From Ifrita kowaldi (lineage: Eukaryota; Chordata; Aves; Passeriformes; Cinclosomatidae), in NCBI GenBank assembly GCA_013398055.1, contig VZRS01009682.1, positions 2,660-66,659 on the forward strand: a DNA stretch of 64,000 nt, in the 5' to 3' direction. Under the pieces are notes generated by a model, which saw nothing but the letters and a program-made list of their open reading frames with translations, was not told the origin of the DNA and searched no databases. Position numbers and translations under genes: made by a program. Below are positions 23,481-35,640 of this stretch, in pieces. Position 1 is the stretch's first letter, and each line of letters starts with the position of its first letter.

Positions 23481-26400
23481 AGAAAGGGGAGGGGGGGACT
23501 TGTTAAACAAATGGAGAACTTGAGTTCCGGTTTTAAAATAAAATCACTTGCAAAAACAACAGCACGTGAGCAAGAGCTTGGGGCTTTGCTGGATTTGCTA
23601 CATAAAAAAAAAAAAAGAGAAAAAGAGAAGGAGGATGCTGTCATGTCTCATGTGTGCAGACCTCGTTGCTATCTCCGGGCAGCTGGGGCCAGGCTCGGTC
23701 TGTCTCTGCCTGCTGGCTTGCACTGAGAAGAGAGAAGGAAGGGAGCGGAGAGCTCTCCTCACTGCTGAGCAGAGGGAGGAGGAGGGTGGGTCCAGGCTCT
23801 ACAGGACAGGGTTTCCTCTCCTCCCAGTCTGTAATTTACTTTGTTTGGTTTGTCAGTGGTGCAAGTCAGAATGCCTCCATGCCCCAAGCAGCAGGGATGG
23901 TCAGGAATGAGCAGCCCTGGGCTGTGAGGGTGGCCCTCCCTTGCTGAAGGCCTGTGCTAGCATCTCCCAGCAGTTCCCCATGGCCTGTCATTCCCCCTCC
24001 TCTGCCTTCATCTCTCCCGGGAGACTGTGCCTCATGCTCTGACGTTGTATGTCTTTTTAGTGTGCTCTTTTCTGCTGAGAATCCCCTGGGAAAACTGGAG
24101 CATTGTCCCAGACTGTACTGTGACAGCTCAGCAGTGACAGACGCAGCTAACACATGGCTTTTGGGGGGGTGGAGGGAGCTGCTCAGCTCGGTAATCAGGC
24201 CATGGTTGTGTCATGATCCATTCACAAAAACATTCCCTCCCCAAAAGTCACCAGAGTCTTTTCACGGCTCATGGAGAGAGCTCATCCATCAGGAGCTGGG
24301 CAGCTGGGGAGGTGACACTGAGAGCTGTGCCTTCGGGACAGCTGCTCATCCTGCCTCACTGAAAGCCGTTCACACCTCAGCTTATTAGCAAATTGACTAA
24401 TTACAGCATCAGTCTTGCTGGAAAACATCCCTTTCCTTTCACAGGGTGTCTGGAAGGGCAGGGGCAGGACAAACCAGCATCTAATGCAGAGATTTGATGG
24501 TGAAACAAGGGGAAAGCAGCCTCAGCGTGTGGGCTGGATTCCATGCCAGCAGTGCCCTCTGCCCGGGGCCAGAGAAGGACCGGGCTGCAGGGATGCTGGG
24601 CTGGGCTCTCTCCTACAAGGAAAAGAGCTGTGCCCTGGCACATACCATGAACAGGACAAAAATGCAAAGGGATTTCAGCAGCGCAGCCGCCCACATTTCA
24701 CGTGGGTGTTGGAGCTCCACGGCTGCTCCTGCCTGACGTGCAGGGTCTGTCTCAGCAAAGGATTGCAGTGCTTCCAGAAGGATCCCTTTGGTAGGAAAAC
24801 TCCTCAGAAACACAAATGAGCTTCTCTGATAAAGATCAGGGAGTCGAGTTTTGTTGTTTGGTTCACACTGACCTATGAAAACACTGCCCTGTTCTAATGC
24901 AAATCTGCTGACCCCAGTAAGCCCAGTCCTGCCCAGATCCCAGCCCAGCGCTCTGATTTTGTGAGCTTTGTACTTTGATGAAATATTTTCTATTTTTATA
25001 TGCCCAAGTAATTGTCTTGTCCCCCTCCCCGGATTTTTTTAAAGTAAAACGTGCATAATACATCAAGAATCTGCACCAACTCCCTCAACGTGTAGTTTGA
25101 GAGAGAGATGTTCCCAGGTCTCTTTCCCCACGGTTTGCGTGGGCTCTGCTGGATGACAGGCAGCTGCCTGTTTGTTTCCTGGGGCTGTGAGCTGTGGCTG
25201 GAACAAGCCACGTTCTGGGCAAGTGAATCCAGCTGCTCCCTGCAGCCCTCAGGCTGCCATTCTGCCTTCCTCCCATGGGGACTGGCACCGGAGGGCCGAG
25301 TCCTGGCAGCTCATCATTCTCACCCCTGCTTTGGGAAGCTGTGTGGAGAGGTGGCTGACAGGAAGAAACAGGGTGAAACTTTAGGGATTAGTGATCTAAA
25401 CCAGCCTGTGTTGTGCTTAGGACTCAGCAGAGGAAACTCAATCGGTTTGCAGCAATTCTGCTTTGTTAAACAGTCTGCAGTGACTGAGAGGGGACAGGGG
25501 ACCTGCCCTGGCCTCTGCAACAGAGCTGGTGTCTCCCTGGCAGGGCTGAGTCCAGCCTGGCACTGGATGGTTTCTGTCCTGGTGGGCTGAAGAGGACCCA
25601 AGGCTGGGAGAGCCGCGGGCACAGGAGCTGGGGAGCTGGCAGACAGCATGGGGGAAGCTGTTTGCATTGCTCCAGCCAGGGCTGAGACTACAAGGATGCC
25701 TTCCAGGACCAGCGGCCAGCTGGGAACTCAGCCAGCACTAAATTCACACCATTCTTTTACAAATCAGGTTGGTAAGACAAACACGAGACACAAACTAGTG
25801 TGATTTCCATAGCAACCTCAGCGGAGGTTGAAAAGTCTTTTGTAAACATAGGGCTGAACCTCAGGATCAGCTCCGATTTTCTTCACAGAAAGGGGAAGAG
25901 AATGGAGGCTTAATAAATTCAGGCCATACAAATGAACTATAAATCTCAGAAGGAGCCATTCCAAACCTCCCTGTTCCCCTTTCTGTCACCCTCTCCACAT
26001 GCACAGCACGAAGCTGTCTGAAACCCAGAGCCCAACATCCCAGCTCCGGCTTATCTCCATAAACTGCACAAAGGTTTATGCCCCTCTTCCATTGCAGCTG
26101 ACCTTTACTGGCTAATTCTGTGACGCACACACAGCCCCAGCACATGCCATGCCATTTCTGTAGGGCCACAGCGACTTGAAATGAAATTTGGCTTGCAGTG
26201 GAGGCCTGTACTGCAGCCAGCTCCAGCTCCTCTTCCCCACCACGGCTTCCTCCAGCTCCGTCAGGCAAGCGTGGATTTGGGTGTGCCAGCCTTCAGCTCA
26301 TCCAAGCACTGCTCCTGCAAATCCCAGGTGTGAATATGGATGCAGACAGCACAGCATTCCCCCGCCTGCTACCTGCCCACATCTCCCAGCGCGCGGCAGG

Positions 26401-26930
26401 GCCGCGCTGTGGGGAACGGTGCTGCCGTTCATCACTGTCAGCAGACAAAGCCCGCGGGCCGCGCTGGTTAATGACCAAAGTGACACGAACAGATGGTGCA
26501 GGCAGCGTGCCACGGGGGCACCAGGAAGTGCTGTATCGCTTACGCCCTCACAGGGAAGGGATTTGGCAGGGCTGAGGCTGCCAGGGAAAAACACAGCGAT
26601 TTTCACCCTCCTCAGGCTCGGCCTGGGCAGAGCGCAGCAGATGCCGGAGCTGCCTCGCTAATGCGGCCTGCTGGGGACAGACTGCACTCACTGCAGCCCC
26701 GAGAACGAGCGTGAGGGGACAGGGGACGTCAGAGCTCAGCAAACACAGCTTTGGCAGGAGCAGGATGCACGGCTGCAGCTGGGACACGGGAGGAGTGACA
26801 CAGGGAACAAGCTGTATCTGAGTATTCGAGTGTCTGAGGGAGGGTGTCAGAGGCTGGAGCCAGGCCCTGCTCAGTGGTGCTGAGCAATGGGATGAGAGGC
26901 TGGAGCACAGGCACTTCCACCTAAACACGA
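23481..26930. other. Intergenic DNA, nothing recognised
   Basis: Between SH2B2 and PRKRIP1. Open frames are short and lack family similarity. I see no repeat of known class apart from short A-runs near 23600. Confidence 0.6.
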
Positions 26931-26934
26931 GACA

Positions 26935-27388
26935 CAGGCCTGTTGGAGCGAGCCCAGGGAAGGCAAACCAGATGATTAGAGGGGTGGAGTACCTCTCCTA
27001 CAAGGAAAAGCTGAGAGAATTGGGGATTGTTCAGCCTGGAAAAGAAAAGGTTTTTGGGGTGACCTAATTGTGGCCTTGACCCAAATGGACAAGAAAGATG
27101 CAGAAGGACTTTGAACAAGAATTTGTAGCGATAAATGGGGGAACGGCTTCACACTGAAAGAGTGGGTTTAGATATCAGGATTAAATTCTTTGCTGTGAAG
27201 GTGGTGTTGCCCTGGCACAGATTTGCCCTGAAAATCTCTGACAGACCCGACCCTGGAAATGCTCAAGACCACGTAGGATGGAGCTCTGAGCAACCTGCTC
27301 TAGCGGGTGGCATCCCTGCCTATGTCAGGGGGTTGGAATAGGAAGATCTTTTAGGTCCCTCCCAACCCAAACCATCCTGTGATTCTAT
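26935..27388 (+). mobile_element. CR1 LINE 3' portion, sense
   Basis: A longer CR1 copy. Starts with GCCCAGGGAAGGCAAACCAG and the block CTACAAGGAAAAGCTGAGAG, then a GGTGGTGTTGCCCTGGCACA block, CAGGGGGTTGGAATAGGAAG and CCCAACCCAAACCATCCTG, ending TGTGATTCTATGA. It has internal deletions and no intact reading frame. Confidence 0.92.
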
Positions 27389-27580
27389 GAGGAAGAACTT
27401 CACTATGTGGGTGATCAAGCACTGGCACAGGCTGCAGAGAGAGATGTGGGGTGTCCCCCAGAGGCCCCCTGGACACAGCCCTGAGTGACATACTTGGGGG
27501 ACCATGCAGGAGCAGGGGGGTGGACTGGCTGACCCCAGCGGTCTCTTCCAACCTGAACCATCGTTCTGTGACTCTGTGCC
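27389..27580 (+). mobile_element. CR1 LINE 3' end, sense, diverged
   Basis: Begins GGAAGAACTTCACTATG directly at the tail of the preceding copy, has GCACTGGCACAGGCTGCAGAG, ends CTTCCAACCTGAACCATCG and TTCTGTGACTCTGTG. Confidence 0.85.
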
Positions 27581-27599
27581 TTCTAAGAATCAATCCCAT

Positions 27600-27785
27600 T
27601 GAGGGTGGCAGAGCACTGGGACAGGCTGCCCAGGAAGAGCGTGGAGTCTGTCTGGAGACATTCCAAACCCACCTGGACGCGTTCCTGTGTCACCTGCTCT
27701 GGGTGACCCTGCCTTCGCGGGGTGTTGGACTGGGTGATCTGCAGAGGGCCCTTCCAACCACACAATTTGGTGACTCTGTGCCTTC
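27600..27785 (+). mobile_element. CR1 LINE 3' end, sense, different subfamily
   Basis: Contains GGCAGAGCACTGGGACAGGC, GCCCAGGAAGAG, a GTTCCTGTGTCACCTGCTC block, GGTGTTGGACTGGGTGATC and CCCTTCCAACC, ending TTTGGTGACTCTGTG. Diverged from its neighbours, so likely an older insertion. Confidence 0.82.
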
Positions 27786-27804
27786 AGCCTCCCTCCACGC
27801 TGCA

Positions 27805-28018
27805 GGGTGCGGATATTAGGAGGAGGAATTACTTCACAGAAACGGTGATTAGATATTGGCACAGGCTGCCTAAGGAGGCGGTGGAATCATCGTCCGTGGA
27901 GGTGTTCACGGCACAACTTGTAGCACTCAGTGCGCTGGTTGACAGGGTGGTGATAGGGCAGAGGTTGGGTTCGGTGATCCCAGAGGTGCTTCCCGACCTG
28001 ACTCCGTGGCTGTGTTGG
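27805..28018 (+). mobile_element. CR1 LINE 3' end, sense, old
   Basis: Contains GGATATTAGGAGGAGGAATT, TATTGGCACAGGCTGCC, and an end with CAGAGGTGCTTCCCGACC. The terminal 8-bp units are degraded. Confidence 0.75.
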
Positions 28019-28056
28019 CGCTGAGGGCCCCGCACGGGGGTCCCTCGCACGAGGGT

Positions 28057-28057
28057 N
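28057..28057. other. Assembly gap written as one N
   Basis: A gap in GC-rich sequence 1 kb upstream of the first visible PRKRIP1 exon. I see no duplicated flank. The missing GC-rich first exon of PRKRIP1 may have been lost here. Confidence 0.8.
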
Positions 28058-28475
28058 TGTCTGTGAGGGAGGAGGGACGCCGAGACCCCCACCCCGCCCC
28101 CGGAGTCCGTGAGGGGAGGGGGACATTGAGACCTCCACCTCCGGCTCTGTAAGAGAAGAGCGACTAACACCCGCTTTCCCCTCCTTTGGGGTCCGTGAGG
28201 GGAGAGGGACCAGCCTCCCCTTTCTCGTCTCCGTGTCCGGGAGGGAAGAGGAACCGATACCCCCTCCCCGAGATCTGTGAGGAGAGAGGGACCAACCCCC
28301 CCGTTCTTCCTTCCCGGTTCCATGACGGGATCGACACACGCCCCCTTCCTCCTTGCCGGGTCCTCAGGGGGAGAGGGACCGACTCCCACACACACTGGGT
28401 TGCTGTGAGGGAAGAGGGATCCGTCTTTTCTGGGATTCTGTGAGAAGAAGGACGCTTCTCTGGGAACCCAGGGGC
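28058..28475. repeat. Diverged ~42-bp tandem array upstream of PRKRIP1
   Basis: About ten degenerate units share a core like GTCCGTGAGGGGAGAGGGACC followed by a C/T-rich half. Cores occur near 28058, 28108, 28148, 28190, 28232, 28273, 28318, 28362, 28402 and 28436. Units differ strongly from each other, unlike the fresh 40-bp array at 5411. No recognisable exon is embedded. Confidence 0.75.
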
Positions 28476-29091
28476 CGCTTAGTGCTCTGCCCGCTGGTCT
28501 TTCCTCTATCCACTACTTTTAATGTGCGGGAGCATGACCCTGGTCCTCTAACTGGTTGTTTTGATCCTTCCCTGAGGAGGTTTTTGCCAGCAGGAGACTG
28601 TCACCCCCTGCTCCGTGTGTGCTGGAGCAGGCTGAGACTTCCCCGCACGGCGTTCTTCCTCTGACCTTGTGTTCTCCCTCCCCTGCTCTTCCCTGTCCTC
28701 TAGCTCTGGCATGGAAGGTGCACAAATACCTTTCATCGTTTCCCAGACTACTGGTCGTGGAATTACACTCAGCTCCCACAAGTGCTTGGAGGTGCTGTCA
28801 TGCTTCCTTCTAGTTCCCGTGCTGAAAAGAGGCACAGACACTCCTAATCCTCCTGGGGTTTGTTGACCTGCAGGCCTGAATGTGAGGGACAGAAAGGATC
28901 CCTTCTGATTCTCCTCTTCTGCCTGTTCCTGATCCCTGTGCATGAAGAAATTGCTGCAGCTGTGCTTCTTCTGAGATCTGTCAGTTGGTGGAAGAGGCTG
29001 TTGTCAGACGTATCCCGCCTTTCAACAATGTGTTAAAATCGCAGACTTTGCTCCTGGAAGATACTGATGGCTGGTTGGTTTGTTCTTGCAG
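28476..29091 (+). other. PRKRIP1 upstream intron, nothing else recognised
   Basis: Unique sequence that ends with the acceptor TGTTCTTGCAG before the exon at 29092. I searched it by eye for the conserved lysine-rich N-terminal PRKRIP1 exon and did not find it. Confidence 0.6.
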
Positions 29092-32000
29092 GAAAAGACT
29101 GTACCAATTCCTGAAAAACTGAATGAATGGGCACCACGACCTCCCCCGGAGTTCGTTAGAGATGTCATGGGTAAAGATTCTATTCTTCAGATAACTCTGG
29201 GGTCAGCCACATTTAACTTAGAAAACTGTTAAGCAGGGAAGGACAAAGGTGATTTTCTGCTGCTCATTTTGCTGGAGAAAAGAGGTGTGAAATGTGCATT
29301 GAGAGTTGATTTTTCAAGTTTTATTTGGTTCTCTGGTTCCACTTTTCTGCTGGCTGTCAGAATGCAGGGAGAACAAAGCCCGTGGCACTGCAGCACGTGG
29401 GCTGCCTGCAGTGCAATAAGCTGCTGCTCTGGTGATGACAAGTAAATGATGATGAGTAAGTCTGTCCTATCCTTAGATCTGAGAGTGCTCTGGAGGATTA
29501 GCAGTGTGAAGTCCCTCTTTTGACTGCTTTGAGTCTGGATCTCAGGCCGTGAGAAGCAGGCACGTGCAGCAGGTGTGATTGTGTGTGTTCAGGTAGGGAG
29601 CTGGCAGCTGTGCCAGGACCCTGACCTAAGTAGTCTGTGTACACTTTAATTTTACCTGCAGGGATTAAATATAGTAGCTGTGCTATAAACGGGCTGCATG
29701 TAGAAGTTCTGTCTTTCTTTGAGACCTCCATACTTTGTAGAGGTTGACTTTCCTTATTTCAGAATAATTGATCTTGGACTAAAGTTTTTGTACGCTGCTG
29801 AATAAAATCTTCAGCTTATTGGAATTCCCCAATGGCTTTTTCAAATAGCTTTGCTGTGTGCTTGGGTTGAATTGTCTTGTTTTTCTGGGAGCACCTGACG
29901 TGCTGCGATTCTGTTGGTATCGAGAGCACCCCTGTCGCAGTCCCAGCTGCTGGGTTTTAATCAGGTGTCTTCTTTGAGGTTTGTATTCCTGTGCTTTCCC
30001 TTGAGAAATGGCTCAGGAGACAGGGGAGGAGAGTGAAGCACAATGCTTAAAGCTCCTGCAAGGCTTCAACATGCAGGCTGATGCCAGGAAGAGAGTGCTG
30101 TAGGGATTTAATTTATGAAGAAACAGTTAAAAACTGTCAGTGGATCTGTCTTGCATGGGAAAGTACAGTATCACCTTTTACCACCTTTCTGTTGACCATT
30201 GTTTTGCGTGCGAGATGCTGAAAATTAGTTGGAAGCAGCATCAGCAGGGTATTGTAGCTCACCTCTGCCTGTAAGAGAGTGGGGAGTGCATTTCATCTCT
30301 AGTTCTTTGCTTGCCTTGATGTGCAGCTAAGAGTGGGCTCTCCACGGGGATAATTGTAGGACCTGCAGTGACCCAAAAGTGTGTGAGTTTGCAGCTCACC
30401 CTGCCTTTTGGTTGTGAGTTATTTTAGTTTAAAATGGTGACACACTCTGTGTGTTGTTGGTAATCTTCATCTGACAGTGCCCTTTCCTGTGCCCCATCCC
30501 TCAGCATCCAGCTGTAGTCATTTGTGAGCATCTATTTACCTTCTTTCCTAGCAGACTTAACTCTTCCTTGTTGCAGGTTCCAGTGCTGGAGCTGGGAGCG
30601 GGGAGTTCCACGTGTACCGGCATCTCCGTCGGCGAGAGTACCAGAGGCAAGATTTCATGGATGCCATGGCTGAGAAGGTCAGCACAACTCTTTATAACTC
30701 CCCCTACCCCCAACTATTTGTTGTTCATTGCAAATCTGTGTTTTCTTTGAAAGTCATGTACAAATAATTCCGTTCTGAGCCACCCCTTGTCAGAGGAGTC
30801 TGTGGGAGTGTGTGATCCGTGGTGTCTGTGTCAGTACTGAAACATTCGGTGCTTTGTGTCAGACATGCTCCATCTCCTGTGTTCCCTGGGGTCCTAGCAC
30901 ACAGTAAGGCCTCATGGGAATGTGTGTGTTCTCAGGCTGACTTGCAAATGCTTTGAAAGCTAGAAATCCCTGGTAACGCTGCCCTGCACAGACAGAAACA
31001 AAGTGAGTGCCTGTGCACAGAGTCCAGATGTTTCTTTTAAGTCTTGATCGAGTAGAATGCCCCCTCTTTTAGAGAGCACTATTGTTATACTCTCTCTTGG
31101 CTGAGATGAGTCCATATGTTAATGTTTGTGTCTCCAATTATTTGTTTGTTTTTACTGAAACGTTCCTAAGGGCAGAAGCCCAACCTCCCTCATCTGTTTT
31201 GGTGAGGGTTCCTCCCTCAGAAGGTTTCAATGTTTGGCTCAGGATGCAGGTTAAAAACGCTGTCTGTACAGGAGTCATCCCTAGGAACATGGCTTTGTAT
31301 AAAGAAGCCAGACAAAATCTGGCAGAGCTCCCTTCTGTATTTTGCTAAAAGACTTCTCCCTAAAAGGACATGACTTTTCAAAGAAGTATTTTAATTTAGA
31401 TTGTGACCAAAGTATGACATGTGATCAATTACAGCAAAGACTAGATGAGGAATTCCAGAAGAAACTGGAGAGGAATAAGATGATTGCAGAAGAGCAAACA
31501 GCAAAACGCAGAAGGAAGCGGTAAGGGCAGATTTTTCCCAGGAGGCTTGACATGGAAACCCTCACTCCCTGTGCCTCATCTGTAGCTGCATGCTCTGGAT
31601 AAACACTGTCATTCTGTGTCTGCATCTATCAGCTAGGAAGTCTGGCTGTGGAAATTAAATTTGTCAATGTCAATGTTTGGTTTCCAAAGGTAGCTGTAAA
31701 CCTGACAGGCTTTGCTGGGGTGGTTTCTTTTCTGTGCCATTGCTTGCAGGATAACTTTGGACTGGTTGAGCTGCTTTTGCTGACACTGTGGTCTTGACTG
31801 CAACATGCCTCACTGCATATTTGTTTTAACAGTGTCAGGAAAGGTTTGTGTGTATATCTGGCTTAGTTTATGTCTGAATCATTTGATCCCAAGAAGTTTC
31901 AGTGCAAAACTGGGTGCTGCTTCATGGGTAGGCTGCTTCTGCCTACCTCATTGAAATGTCTGGCAGGCCAAGTCTAATAAGTTAGGTGGAAATACTAAGA

Positions 32001-35000
32001 AAATATTAAATCCATCTTTCTCTTCAATTTTAGACAAAATGAAACAATTACAAGATTGATGCTCTCGAGAAATAGCCTGAGCATTGTAGTGCAGTGGCAC
32101 AAGAATTTAAATCCCACTCTCTGTGTCCAGGATGTTTCAGAAATAGCACAGAATCACGCTCAGCTCTTTCCCAGGGTCGGACCCTGAGCAGCCTCTCCCT
32201 TGCTGCTTTGCATGCTGTGGCTGAGAGTTGCTGTGGAAAGGCCTGTGCAAAGTGACTCACTGCCATGTTAACACAAAAGTGCACAACACAAACACTGTTG
32301 CCATCTTAGTTTAATTTAATGTGGTCCAACAGATGGCCAGCAAGTCAGATCTGGCCTGCTGCCTCTTCCCTGGCTGAGATGGAGAACAACTGTTCCAACA
32401 GCAGATGCTGCCTAAACACTAACACCTCCTTGTCCCCCTGCTATGCTCTAATGGTGTGGCTTTGCCCTGCAGGAGCCCCTCTAATTTCCCTCACCACCCT
32501 TCTCCTTTGTCCTGCCCCAACAGGTACAGTTCCTGGCTCTCTGGTTTCAAGAGAGTTCATTTATGGTGTTGAGAGAGGAGCACGTGAATGCCAGGCTGCT
32601 CTGCCTGTGTCTGCTGTTAACTTGCCAGGTTGCCTTTGCTGGGCAAAGAGAGCTGGGTGGTATGAATTGAAATTCCATCTCAGCCCCAGTGCTACTCCTA
32701 GGGCCTGACATCCTGAGAAAGTACAGCCAAAGAGGAAGGTCAAAGCAGACTGCACTATTTTTGTTTTCTTCAATTAAAGTATATATTACTGGTGATTTTT
32801 CCCCCCATTGTTCAGTTTCTGCAGTCTGGGTTTTACACCATTTTCCTTTTGAGCTTATTAGCCTAGGTAGCTAAAATGTGGGGGCAGCTTCATTTTTGTT
32901 CCATCTGTGTTCTTGGGAGATTTTTGTGTATCATATAGTTTTGGTTGCAGTGGAGTCATGGAAGACTTTAAAAAAATCCATTAATCTAAAAACAACATAG
33001 AAAAGTTTCTCTTGATCATGTGCTAAGTTTGCTGTTGCTGGATTTTCAATTGAGGCCAAATTTAAATGGAATTTCTCTACTGAAATCAGCTTTTCCAAGA
33101 TGTCTGTAATATGTCCTTTATCAATGAATGTATGAATGTGCAGAAGCTTTACAACATTGGGTTTTTCAGAGAGTCTTTTTTCTTTGCTTTATAGCCAGAA
33201 GTTAAAAGAGAAGAAACTGCAAGCTAAGAAAAATAAACTTGAACAAAAGAAGCAGGAAAAAGGTCAGTGAAATTTAGTTTACTTTTCTCAGGATTTGGTT
33301 CTGTTCCCTTATTGAAGCCTAGAAGGTTTTGTTCCACCCCCATCCCAAGTATTCTCAATACATGGATTAAAGCCTGAGCCTTAAGCTTGTTATTTTAGCT
33401 AATGTTTCAAAATCCTCTTTGAAAGCCATCTATGTTGAGATTTAATCTTACAAATAACTTGGCTGTTAGTGAATATTTTCCATTTATTAGGGGAAATTTT
33501 GGACAGCAAACTCTGGAATCTGAGTTTGTGCATATTTCGCCCCAGCTATTCTGATAAACTGCAGATTCACAACCTCAGCTGCTCAGAAGGGCAGTATTGT
33601 TCAAGGCTGTGCTTTTTTAAAGTACATTTTGAATGTGTATGGGAAAACAGGTGGAAAAAGAATGCACTGCTTGGGTAGCAAGAAACTGAGTTATAATTTT
33701 GTGTGTAAGAAATTGAGCCACCTTGGTACCATCTGTTCCACAGGACTATTTTATTTGCATAGAAATAAAGGTGAAAAACCTGACTGCCTCTGTTCTCCTG
33801 CAGTCTTGAAAATTAATGTCCAGCCATGTCAGTGTAACTGTCTGCTCAAACTTTTGCACTTTTCGGTGTTTCAGTGAGTATATTTTGGCTTACTCTTCCA
33901 AACAGTTGTCCTTTGTGAATGAGCACACAAATTGTTAAAGTTACAGCAGTTTCTGGTAATTCTGCTGGAACAGTGACTTGCCTGACAGTTCTACCTTATT
34001 TGTGCTTTGCTTTTCAGAATTGGATCTGTGTCAGCTGAACCACTGCCAGCCTCCCATGTTAACACGGGAGGACAAATTGTTAGGTTAATTTTACTAGTGA
34101 CAGCCAAGTGGATGTAGCAGAGTGAATTTTTTTGGGTGTTTTGTTTTGGTTTTGTTACTTTTTTTTTTTTTTTAAGCTACTCGTTTATGAATTATAACTG
34201 GGAGGAGAATTTAAGTATGAGTCAACATACTTCTGTTCATTTTGAGTGAGCAAACAGAATACCCATCCCTTAGGGAGTGGCTGGGAGAGAGGAGAGCTGG
34301 ATCAGGGACTGGCACTGTGCTGTGGGATTGCCGTGTACCAGTTGTGGGGCTGGAGTGGTTTTGTTTAGCACAAGTTCCTGAAAGACAGAATCCAAACTTG
34401 CTGGTAACAGTTCTTTACAGTTCATTCTTCTCTATGTAAAATAATAATCTCAGGGGAGAGAGAAGCCCCTCTCAGCCATTTTTAGTCTACTGAGAACAGC
34501 CTTTCCGTTTTTTGGTTCTGTGTGCCCTGGGTTGTGATCTGAGAGTTTTTTCAAATTAATTAAAGTGTATTTGTTGGACGTGGCAGGCAAACATTTGTCT
34601 TCCTTTTTGAATGAATAAATTAAACCTCTGAATTGCCACGTTTCATCTTTGTTGTAGCAAAAACATTAAGAATAAGGGTTGGCACTGAATGAGGTCAGTT
34701 GTTAAGGTTGCATTAATGAACAAACTCCCAGTAAACCCTCAGAGTTCAGCCTTTCACCACGCGGTGGCATCAGACCACTGATCCTAAATCCTGCATGAAC
34801 TGGTCAGGACATGGAGAGTGTTACTGGGCCTGAGAAACAGGAAAGGGGAGAAAAATGGCTCTTGGATTCAGGTCCCGCTTTATGCCGTACCTCATTTTTG
34901 TTATCGGTTATTTAATTTCTAGTAGATGTCTCCTGTTTTTTTAGCAGACTTTACAAGTTTTCTGTGACCTTCGTTAATTTTAGGCGTATCTTTATGAGTT

Positions 35001-35640
35001 CCTGTACTTGCAGTATAGCAAACAGCCTGTAAAAGTTTATGGCACCTCGTGGAGTTTCTGTGAACTTGGATAGCTGTAGGAATATACAGAGTCTTGCCTG
35101 TGGCTTCCCAGTGCTCTGTGTGATCCTTGAAAGTTCATCCCAGCCTGCAGAGGTGAGATTGGGAGTGAGATAATCTATCACCTCAGTGTTTGAAAGAAAT
35201 AATATTCCAGAGGAGGTGGAGTTGTTTAATAATGGACTTGGTAACGTTGGAGGTAAGGGAATTCTCCAAGGGAGAGCTGGATATTCTGAGCTCCTCATTA
35301 CTTGGCAGAATTAATGGAACCTGATTCGTGTTCCCTGAGTATCTGGGACTGCTTAGTCGTGAGATACTTTACAAGGAAGACACAGGGGAATATGTTACCC
35401 ATCCATGCTTATCAGCCTGGACTAATACACATTTGCTGAGCACCTGAGACTGTTTTGTTGTGAAATGCTTGGCAAGGAAGCCAGGTGGGAGCACGTCATC
35501 CATTCATCCTGTTTGTGTTTGTAGAACCTGGTCAATCCCAAGAGCAAGGCAGCAGCGAGGATGACGAAGAGGATAGCAAGGAGGAGGAAGAGAAGGAAGA
35601 TGATGCTGAAGAGCCAAGTTTTGTGATGGGAAGAGGATGA
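29092..35640 (+). CDS. PRKRIP1: PRKR-interacting protein 1, five exons, N-terminus missing
   Basis: Nuclear spliceosome-associated protein that binds double-stranded RNA and was first described as an inhibitor of the kinase PKR. Exons 29092-29170, 30577-30677, 31435-31520, 33195-33262 and 35525-35640 join in frame to 149 residues plus TGA. The start of this part, TVPIPEKLNEWAPRPPPEF, then GSGEFHVYRHLRRREYQRQD, is diagnostic of the family. It continues into a long basic helix (residues ~61-111, rich in K, R, E and Q) and ends in an acidic Ser/Glu/Asp tail finishing SFVMGRG. The vertebrate protein is about 184 residues, so about 40 N-terminal residues are absent. They should be in upstream exon(s), not found between 21.5 and 29.1 kb and possibly lost at the N at 28057. 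Spliced normally otherwise; no frameshift. Confidence 0.95.
34018..34091 (+). CDS. Candidate alternative last exon of PRKRIP1
   Basis: In the last intron, a strong acceptor (TTTGCTTTTCAG ending 34017) opens a frame that joins the preceding exon in the same phase as the true last exon. It would add 24 codons, ELDLCQLNHCQ and so on to TAA, in place of the acidic tail. An AATAAA at 34614-34619 could end the transcript. Only splice signals and frame support it; it may be a cryptic site. Confidence 0.25.

Noticed and set aside
26188..26661. 157-codon plus-strand ORF in the SH2B2-PRKRIP1 intergenic region
   Set aside because: No domain, no splice partners, and overlapping frames are open to a similar extent.
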